14,452 nucleotides of DNA from JAZGAE01 sp036475545 (GTDB lineage Bacteria; Pseudomonadota; Alphaproteobacteria; DATDPM01): the NCBI GenBank assembly GCA_036475545.1, contig JAZGAE010000039.1:1-14452 (forward strand), read 5' to 3'. The position numbers and the translations under genes are program-made. The notes below the pieces were generated by a model. The model was not told where the DNA came from, searched no databases, and saw only the letters and a list, made by a program, of their open reading frames with translations. Of this stretch, positions 8,779 through 14,452 are shown in pieces (position 1 is the first letter of the stretch; each line of letters starts with the position of its first letter).

Positions 8779-9035
8779 TGCGGTAGTATCACGAACGGTT
8801 GACACTCTGCCGTGCGCGGCCTCTGTGGCGCGAGCGGAATTTCTTAGGTTTGCCCGTCCCCGATGCGCATTTGCGGGGTAGCAGATATAGGTTTAGCATC
8901 ATTCTGCAGTCATGCCTCTCGGTCTCGTCTGGGTCGCCGCTCGTTGCAAACGGATGTCCAGAGGTTGGCGGCTCAAGACAGCGGATTTCGTAGGCTTCGC
9001 GGGAGGTATCACAACATTGCCCGGGGAGGAAGGCC

Positions 9036-11174
9036 ATGGCCACTCATACGAGTGAGATGAAGACCGTTATGGGCGCATGCCCCCAAGACTGTCCGGATAC
9101 GTGTGCCTTTCTGTATCACGTCGAGGACGGCAGGTTGGTCGAAGTCGCCCCTAACCCGGAGCACCCGATGACCAAGGGCAGTTTGTGCGTGAAACTGAAG
9201 GATTTCGCCGAGCACCACTACAACCCGGACCGGGTGCTGTACCCCATGAAACGCGTGGGATCCAAGGGGAGCGGGCAGTTCGAGAGGATCTCATGGGACG
9301 AGGCCCTTTCGATGATCAAGTCGAAATGGGACGACATCATCGAAAAACACGGCGCCGAAGCGATCATGCCGCATGTTTATCTCGGCCACCAAGGTACCTT
9401 GAATGGCCTGACCAGCGGTGACGCTTTCTTCAACCGCCTTGGCGCGACGGTCGCGGAGAAGACCTATTGCGAATCCACTTCGTCGACGGCCTGGATCATG
9501 ACATTGGGTCCGACCGGCGGACTGGACGTGGAAAGCTTGGCCTACTCGAAGTACATCATCGTTTGGGCCATGAACATGGCGAGCACGAATGTGCACGCAT
9601 GGCCGTTCATTCTCGAGGCAAGGAAGAAGGGCGCCAAGGTTGTGGTCATCGATCCGGTGAGGACACGGACCGCGAAACAAGCCGACTGGCACATCCGGAT
9701 CCGGCCCGGTACCGATGCCGCCCTAGCACTGGGCATGATGAACGTAATTATCGCGGAAGACCTGGTGGACCACGATTACGTCGAGAAGTACACGCTGGGT
9801 TATGAAGAACTCAAGGAGCGTGCGGCCGAATATCCGCCGGAAAAAGTCTCCGATATTACCGGTATCCCCGCCGATGACATCCGACGTCTGGCGCGGGAAT
9901 ACGGCACGACGCAGCCTTCTGCCATACGCCAGGGCGTGGCGATAGAGCGCTGTCCCGGCGGTGGTCAGGCGGTTCGCGCGATTACTTGTCTGCCGGCGCT
10001 GGTCGGTGCCTGGCGTCATGTCGGCGGTGGCACGGTGGAAATGCCCATTTGGGACTTTCCAACCAATTTCGACAAGATTTGTCGCCCGGATTGGATCAAG
10101 CCTGGAACCCGGGTTGTCAATGAACTCGATCTTGGTGCGGCCTTGACCGGAGAGTTGGATCTTGACCCACCAATCATGTCCTTGTTCGTGTACAACTCCA
10201 ATCCCGTGTCCCAGGCGCCGGAGCAGGCGAAGCTGATGAAAGGTTTGGAGCGGGAAGACCTTTTTACCGTGGTCAGTGAACTGTTTATCACCGATACCGC
10301 GCGCTTCGCCGATCTCGTGCTGCCCGCTACCATGCAGGCCGAGCAATACGACCTCATGATAACCTGGGGCCATCTCTACATGATGCTCAATCAGCCGGCC
10401 ATCGAGCCGCCGGGCGAGGCCGTGCCGAACGTGGAGTTGTTCCGTCGTCTGGCCAAGACAATGGGTTGCGAGGACGACTATTGGAACAAGACCGAAGACG
10501 AAATGTTGCTGGAATTTTACGATTGGGACTCGCCGCAGCTGCAGGGTATCACGCTGGACCTGCTGAAGGAGCGTGGCTTCATGCGCCTCAACGTGGGCGA
10601 TCCTGACAAGCGCACGCCGCACGCCGAAGGCAACTTCAAGACAGCTTCGGGCAAGTGCGAGTTCAAATCGGTCGCGGCGGAGGACGGGAATTTCGTCGTT
10701 CCGGTGTGGCGCTCGATGTACGAGGACAAACAGCCAGGCCAACCGGTCGATCCCGTGCCGGTGTATATCCCGCCGGCCGAGAGTCCTGCGACCAATCCGG
10801 AGTTGGCGGCGAAATATCCCCTCAATATCGTGTCACCCAAGCCGCACGCATTCCTGAACACCCAATACGCCAACGAGGCCGTACAGCAACGGCGGCAGGG
10901 GGAGCAGGTGGTCCTGATCCATCCCGACGACGCCACGCCCCGCAACATCGAATCCGGCAACTACGTCCGCGTCTTCAATGATCGTGGTTCCTTCGAGGGC
11001 CAGGCCGAGGTTTCGGAGGACACGATGACGGGATTGGTGCTGGCGAACGTCGGATTCTGGCCCAGCCTGAACCGCACCGGAACATCGGTCAACGTGATCT
11101 CCGCGCGCAGGCATAGCTGTTTTGGCCAGGCCGGTACCTATTCGGACAACTTGGTCGAGGTTGCGCTCGTCTAG
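9036..11174 (+). CDS. Molybdopterin (bis-MGD) oxidoreductase, catalytic subunit, substrate unknown
   Basis: This is a 712-residue member of the molybdopterin oxidoreductase superfamily (formate dehydrogenase / thiosulfate reductase / acetylene hydratase type). A 4Fe-4S site is visible as C15-X3-C19-X3-C23-X27-C51, in CPQDCPDTC followed by GSLC. The cofactor-binding core runs to about 500, and the C-terminal molybdopterin-dinucleotide domain is about 594-710 (starting PLNIVSPK, with LNTQYAN). The likely metal ligand region is KTYCESTSSTAW, where C145 is the best candidate. There is no twin-arginine or other signal peptide, so the enzyme should be cytoplasmic. The ATG has AGGAAGG close upstream. 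No electron-transfer or membrane subunit is adjacent, and the substrate cannot be named. Two 60-base lines that I counted were 57-58% GC, against 62-70% in three neighbouring gene lines, suggesting a different origin from the flagellar genes. Confidence 0.92.
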   Translation: MATHTSEMKTVMGACPQDCPDTCAFLYHVEDGRLVEVAPNPEHPMTKGSLCVKLKDFAEHHYNPDRVLYPMKRVGSKGSGQFERISWDEALSMIKSKWDDIIEKHGAEAIMPHVYLGHQGTLNGLTSGDAFFNRLGATVAEKTYCESTSSTAWIMTLGPTGGLDVESLAYSKYIIVWAMNMASTNVHAWPFILEARKKGAKVVVIDPVRTRTAKQADWHIRIRPGTDAALALGMMNVIIAEDLVDHDYVEKYTLGYEELKERAAEYPPEKVSDITGIPADDIRRLAREYGTTQPSAIRQGVAIERCPGGGQAVRAITCLPALVGAWRHVGGGTVEMPIWDFPTNFDKICRPDWIKPGTRVVNELDLGAALTGELDLDPPIMSLFVYNSNPVSQAPEQAKLMKGLEREDLFTVVSELFITDTARFADLVLPATMQAEQYDLMITWGHLYMMLNQPAIEPPGEAVPNVELFRRLAKTMGCEDDYWNKTEDEMLLEFYDWDSPQLQGITLDLLKERGFMRLNVGDPDKRTPHAEGNFKTASGKCEFKSVAAEDGNFVVPVWRSMYEDKQPGQPVDPVPVYIPPAESPATNPELAAKYPLNIVSPKPHAFLNTQYANEAVQQRRQGEQVVLIHPDDATPRNIESGNYVRVFNDRGSFEGQAEVSEDTMTGLVLANVGFWPSLNRTGTSVNVISARRHSCFGQAGTYSDNLVEVALV

Positions 11175-11179
11175 AGTTT

Positions 11180-11213
11180 GAGGAGCACGGCCCGCAATGC
11201 CGGCCGTGCCCTC
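11180..11213 (+). terminator. Hairpin just after the molybdoenzyme gene
   Basis: GCACGGCC (11185-11192) pairs with GGCCGTGC (11202-11209) around a 9-base loop. GAGG/CCTC extends the stem past one bulged A, to 11180 and 11213. It starts six bases after the stop codon. No T-run follows, so termination is plausible but not certain. Confidence 0.5.
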
Positions 11214-11455
11214 CCGGTGTGCCAGGTGCGGCAACAATCCTGCGCGTGGACGTCCTTTACGGACCGTGATGATCGGCACTGTTAGCCGAAGGCAACTGCG
11301 TCGTCACCAGGCGGGGCGGGAAGGAAGCCGTATGCAGATCCGGAGGGGAGCACCGGGAACCGGATAGTAGGTCGGCGCAATGGGTAACCCGGCAGCGAAC
11401 GGGGAGGCCCGATCGTCATCATGTCCCCTCCTGCCTACCAGCGGACATCGGCGAC

Positions 11456-11476
11456 CTTGGTCAAAGCCCGACCAAG
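11456..11476 (-). terminator. Hairpin just beyond the stop of the TPR-protein gene
   Basis: CTTGGTC (11456-11462) and GACCAAG (11470-11476) form a perfect 7-bp stem with a 7-base loop, 22 bases past the stop of the minus-strand gene. No T-run follows. It is placed where a terminator for the convergent genes would be expected. Confidence 0.4.
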
Positions 11477-11498
11477 CCGACCTTTATGAGACCACGCG

Positions 11499-14452
11499 CT
11501 ACTTGGCGGCGGCCACCTTGGGGCCCTCGAACCGCGCGCGGTAGCCGGCCATGAAGGCGTCGAACCGGTCGACCTCGGCCACCCGGGCGGCGATGGCCTG
11601 GATGGTCTTCGGGTCATCCGTCGGCGCCGCGCTGATGACGCGGAAATCGTCTGCGTAGCGCGAGCCCTCCATGGCGGTGCCGTACTTTCGGCGCAGGCGG
11701 GCCAAGCGCGCCTCGTTGCCGTCGAGCAACAGGGCCACCGCAAGCCGCAGCACGATCTCGCTTTCCTCATCGCCGAGCTCGGTGACCCCCTGCCAGTTGT
11801 CCGCGAGGATCCGCCTCAATGCGTCCGCCGCCTCGGGCCAGTTGCGGTTCCGCCACAGGACGTCGGCGCGCAGGCGCACCCCGCCGCGGCTCTCATCGCC
11901 CTCGAGAAGGGCGAGCGCATCGAATTTGCGGTTGAGGTCGACGAGGGCGCGCGCCTCCAGAAGCCGCCGCTCATCGGTCAAATCGTCCGAAAGATCCGGC
12001 CCGGCGCTGGCGCGCAGCGCTTCGATCGCCATCTCCGGCTTCTTGTCCAACAGTCGGACCATGGCGAGCCGCGCTCCGGCTTCCGCCTGGTCCGCGCCCG
12101 TGAGACGGAACTTCACTTGGTTCTCGATCAGGTCTGCGGCCTGGCCGAGCAGATCCATGGCCAACAGGCGCTCGGCGAGTTTCAATGCCATCTCGTCGCC
12201 CTTCTCTCCGGTGGGCGTGAGCTCGCGGAACTCATTGTAGATGGCCAGCGCCTTTACCGGCGGCAGCGAGTCGGCGGCGCCTTCCAGGTAGAGCTTGTTG
12301 AAGGCCTCGCTCATTTCAATCGCGAGGAAGCGCGAATCCTCGTAATCCGGGAACCGGGCGAGCGCCGATCTGAGGGTCACGAGCCCGGCCTGGTAGTCGC
12401 CGACGGAAAAATACAGCTCCCCCAGGCGGCGCAACAGGTCGAGTTCGAAGACGTCGCCGCGCCAAACGAAGCTAAGCCGCTCCAGCTCTTCCACCGCCTC
12501 GGCCTTGGGCATCGTCTGGTCCTCGAGCAGAAGGTTCACCCGGGCGAGCGTGGCGTGCGCACGGCCCAAACGGTCGGCGCCGGCGATCACCTCGTCCCAC
12601 AGGGCGAGCGCGCCTTCGCGATCGCCCTCCATCTGCTTGAGTCGGCCCCGCAGATACTTGGACCAGGCTCTAGCTCCCTGGTCCGGGTCGTTCTTGGCGA
12701 CAAGGTCGAGGAAGTAGCCCACCGGCCCGGGATCGCCCGTGGCCACCGCGGTGTCGGCGGCGAGAAGGGCAAACTTGACCCTCAGGTAGGGCGGATGGAA
12801 CTGGATGACGTCGAAGACCCTTGCCAGGGTGCTTGCCGCGACGGACCAGTGCCTCTGCCTGGCCGAAATCAGCCCCCGCCACAGCACGGCCTCGCGCTCG
12901 CCGTTCAGGCGGAAATCGTTCAGGTCCTCGCCGGCTCCCTTGTAATCGCCCACAAGGTAGCGGCTGGCGCCACGCAGCGCCAGATACCGTGGATCCGCAG
13001 CCATTCCCGGATCGTCTCGGTCGATCGCCGCGATCGATCCGAGGGCGTCGACGGCGAAACCGCGGGCGAAGTAGAAGCGCGCGAGCTCCAACCTGGCGCG
13101 GCTGAGGGCGTCTCCCTCGGCGGCGATCGTGGCGCGCTGCAAGGCCTGGCGGGTCTTGTCGAACCCGCCGAGGTCGGTGCGGCGCCAGCCATCGAAGTCA
13201 AACAGCCGCCTCGCCGGGGCCATGCCGCCGGGATCGGGTTCCGCCGGGGCCGCGCCGATCTCTCCGGGCCCAGTCTCCAGGGGGGCGTCCGGGTCCGACA
13301 AGTAGAGCCCGTTCACGCCCGCAATCTCGACGCCCTCCGGAATGCGGCGGATGATTAGTCCATCCGCGCGAGGCTCGACAACAATCCCCTGGGCGGTGGC
13401 GAGCAGCCGAAACTGGGAGTAGTCGCGGGTCCTGTCCACTCCGTGCGCCAACGGCCTCAGGGGCAGGATGACGAGGGTGTCGCCAACCCCGGGATCGGTA
13501 ACCTCCAGTTTCTCGCTGACTTCGGCCACCGGCAGGAAGAGGCGCGGCCCGGGAAGGGTCTGGATCTCGGTCTCGATCGGAATGGGCGTTCCGGGACGGA
13601 GGTTCTGCAGCATCAAGTCGACAATCCAGGCGTGGTCGTCGCTGCGGACGCTCGGATTGACGCCGGGTTTGACTCCGAGGCGCAGCACCGTGGCCCCGGG
13701 CACGGGGACTTGGCGGCCTTCCACAATCATGTCCCGCGCACCCGACAGCACGGCCTTGAAGTCGACGGTCGCTTCCTGGTCGAACACGACCCAGACGGCT
13801 CCCGCGCGCCGGAACACGGCCGCGGCCACGGGCTCGGTCCAATCGAACCGCAAGCTCAGCGTCCAGGCCTTATGCTCCGCTCTGACCTTGAGCGTACGGG
13901 ACCTGGTGGTCCGCACGCCGGTGGCCGTCAAGGCCTTCGCCACTTCGGTCAGCTTCGCTCGTGTCTCCGGGTCGTGCGATGGCTCGGAACCTTCAGCCGC
14001 CGCCTGCGGCTCTTCGCCCGCCGTCTTGGTCGCAACCCGTTTGTCCGGAACCAGCGCCACGGGCCGGGCCGCCGTTGGCCGGGTCAGAGCCCCATCCGGC
14101 TTGCTCGCGCCGTGCGCTTGCCCCTCCCCGCGTTGTGCCTGCTCCCCCGGAACCCGCGCCACCGGCCCGCCCGCCGCCGGCTCAAATTGCGCCTCGTCGA
14201 AATTGCCCGCGCCGTGCCTTTCCGCGGGCCCGCCCGCCGTCTTGGTCGCAACCGGTTTGATCGGAACCAGCGCCACCGGCCGGGCCGCAGCCGGTCGGTC
14301 CTGCGCCTCGTCCGGTTTGCTCGCGCCGTGCGCTTGCGCCCCCTCGGGTTGTGGCTGCTCCCCCGGAACCCGCGCCACGGGCCCACCTGCCGATTTGATC
14401 GGAACCAGCACCCCGGGCCGGGCCGCAGCCGGTCGGTCCCGCGCCTCGTCCG
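11499..14452 (-). CDS. Large repeat-rich protein with TPR-like C-terminal half, 5' end beyond the window
   Basis: At least 983 residues are encoded. The frame is still open at the window edge, and the residues there continue the internal repeat, so the GTG at 14411 is not the true start. The first 145 or so visible residues are Pro/Ala/Gly-rich imperfect repeats (RPAAARPVALVPIK, GGPVARVPGEQ, QAHGASKPD). Residues about 160-400 look beta-rich (WTLSLRFDW, VWVVFDQEATVDF). From about 420 to the end the sequence is helical with TPR-like units such as ARLELARFYFARGFAVDALG, LLRRLGELYFSVGDYQAGLV and RNWPEAADALRRIL. No catalytic motif is visible. The architecture suggests a scaffold, perhaps periplasmic or envelope-linked, but the N-terminus needed to judge export is missing. 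A link to the flagellum rests only on location. Confidence 0.85.
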   Translation of the reverse strand, partial: DEARDRPAAARPGVLVPIKSAGGPVARVPGEQPQPEGAQAHGASKPDEAQDRPAAARPVALVPIKPVATKTAGGPAERHGAGNFDEAQFEPAAGGPVARVPGEQAQRGEGQAHGASKPDGALTRPTAARPVALVPDKRVATKTAGEEPQAAAEGSEPSHDPETRAKLTEVAKALTATGVRTTRSRTLKVRAEHKAWTLSLRFDWTEPVAAAVFRRAGAVWVVFDQEATVDFKAVLSGARDMIVEGRQVPVPGATVLRLGVKPGVNPSVRSDDHAWIVDLMLQNLRPGTPIPIETEIQTLPGPRLFLPVAEVSEKLEVTDPGVGDTLVILPLRPLAHGVDRTRDYSQFRLLATAQGIVVEPRADGLIIRRIPEGVEIAGVNGLYLSDPDAPLETGPGEIGAAPAEPDPGGMAPARRLFDFDGWRRTDLGGFDKTRQALQRATIAAEGDALSRARLELARFYFARGFAVDALGSIAAIDRDDPGMAADPRYLALRGASRYLVGDYKGAGEDLNDFRLNGEREAVLWRGLISARQRHWSVAASTLARVFDVIQFHPPYLRVKFALLAADTAVATGDPGPVGYFLDLVAKNDPDQGARAWSKYLRGRLKQMEGDREGALALWDEVIAGADRLGRAHATLARVNLLLEDQTMPKAEAVEELERLSFVWRGDVFELDLLRRLGELYFSVGDYQAGLVTLRSALARFPDYEDSRFLAIEMSEAFNKLYLEGAADSLPPVKALAIYNEFRELTPTGEKGDEMALKLAERLLAMDLLGQAADLIENQVKFRLTGADQAEAGARLAMVRLLDKKPEMAIEALRASAGPDLSDDLTDERRLLEARALVDLNRKFDALALLEGDESRGGVRLRADVLWRNRNWPEAADALRRILADNWQGVTELGDEESEIVLRLAVALLLDGNEARLARLRRKYGTAMEGSRYADDFRVISAAPTDDPKTIQAIAARVAEVDRFDAFMAGYRARFEGPKVAAAK
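14015..14452. repeat. Tandem imperfect DNA repeats inside the TPR-protein gene
   Basis: Near-identical blocks recur at offsets of 216 and 138 bases. CGCCCGCCGTCTTGGT starts at 14015 and again at 14231. GGAACCAG followed by a GGCCGGGCCGCAGCCGGTCG-like block starts at 14263 and again at 14401. Both offsets are multiples of three, so the reading frame is kept. The array runs off the window edge. Confidence 0.75.

Larger units (their letters stand above)
8370..9035. other. Gene-free interval between fliP and the molybdoenzyme
   Basis: I see no convincing gene on either strand. The first 230 bases remain very GC-rich and contain a 13-bp hairpin. From about 8600 the composition becomes more balanced and holds two further inverted repeats. 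A perfect TTGACA at 8799-8804 has no matching -10 element. AGGAAGG just before 9036 is the ribosome site of the next gene. An 84-codon minus-strand frame (8789-9043) overlaps that start and looks random. Confidence 0.7.
11175..11498. other. Noncoding interval between two convergent genes
   Basis: I see no gene here. It holds a hairpin near each end, described separately. The middle (about 11220-11450) is a purine-rich GC tract containing a 6-bp inverted repeat, ATCCGG/CCGGAT (11338-11343 and 11360-11365). Nothing else is recognisable. Confidence 0.6.

Noticed and set aside
8799..8804. Perfect TTGACA upstream of the molybdoenzyme gene
   Set aside because: No acceptable -10 hexamer lies 16-18 bases downstream (TCTGTG at 17), so a sigma-70 promoter is not supported.
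8789..9043. 84-codon minus-strand frame in the intergenic region
   Set aside because: It overlaps the molybdoenzyme start, has no ribosome site that I can support, and has random-looking composition.
11326..11365. AGCCGTATGC resembling the first strand of a group II intron domain V
   Set aside because: No complementary second strand or intron-encoded reverse transcriptase is present, so the resemblance is not enough.
12117..13358. 413-codon plus-strand frame opposite the TPR-protein gene
   Set aside because: It is antisense to a coherent helical-repeat protein and rich in Gly/Arg/Glu/Leu without motifs.
14015..14452. Tandem repeats considered as a CRISPR array
   Set aside because: The repeats are unequal in spacing (216 and 138 bases), lie in frame inside a coding region and have no unique spacers.

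Overview
The window is about 14.4 kb of high-GC DNA from a flagellated alphaproteobacterium. The evidence is a complete CckA-type hybrid kinase, the head of the CtrA phosphorelay found in that class, lying directly downstream of flagellar export genes, plus a perfect CtrA-type box (TTAA-N7-TTAA). A CsrA gene inside the flagellar locus, and the FlhB-like/FliO/FliP order, fit Rhodospirillales-like lineages better than Caulobacter or rhizobia. That finer placement is inference.

Layout. (1) Positions 1-5989, minus strand: a compact run transcribed flgB-flgC-fliE-fliQ-fliR-flhB-cckA. It encodes the proximal rod and MS-ring junction (FlgB, FlgC, FliE), three parts of the export gate and switch (FliQ, FliR, FlhB), and the kinase. 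(2) Positions 5990-6244: a divergent control region with two TTAA half-sites 20 bp apart and two copies of GCGGGCCCGG 44 bp apart. (3) Positions 6245-8369, plus strand: csrA, a short FlhB C-terminal paralogue (flhX/fhlB type) that has lost the NPTH self-cleavage motif, a small helical protein of unknown function, fliO and fliP. (4) Positions 8370-9035: a gene-free stretch with a 13-bp perfect hairpin and two shorter inverted repeats. (5) Positions 9036-11174, plus strand: a stand-alone molybdopterin oxidoreductase with visibly lower GC than its neighbours, followed by a hairpin. (6) Positions 11175-11498: noncoding DNA with a hairpin just beyond the stop of the next gene. (7) Positions 11499-14452, minus strand: a very large protein, cut by the window edge, with a repetitive Pro/Ala-rich N-terminal region, a beta-rich middle and a long TPR-like helical C-terminal half.

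How it works together. The two divergent operons supply most of the flagellar type III export gate (FliO, FliP, FliQ, FliR, FlhB), but FlhA is not in the window. They also supply the first rod proteins to be assembled, a post-transcriptional regulator (CsrA) and a transcriptional regulator (CckA, acting through ChpT and CtrA outside the window). The CtrA-type box in front of the FlhB paralogue suggests that the phosphorelay encoded on one side acts on the operon on the other. The molybdoenzyme has no evident functional link to flagella and may be a later insertion.

The least explained parts are the NPTH-less FlhB paralogue with its misplaced-looking CtrA box, the coupled small helical protein, the CsrA leader with its duplicated GGA motif, and the repeat-expanded N-terminus of the TPR protein. 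I saw no rRNA, tRNA, CRISPR array or intact insertion sequence.
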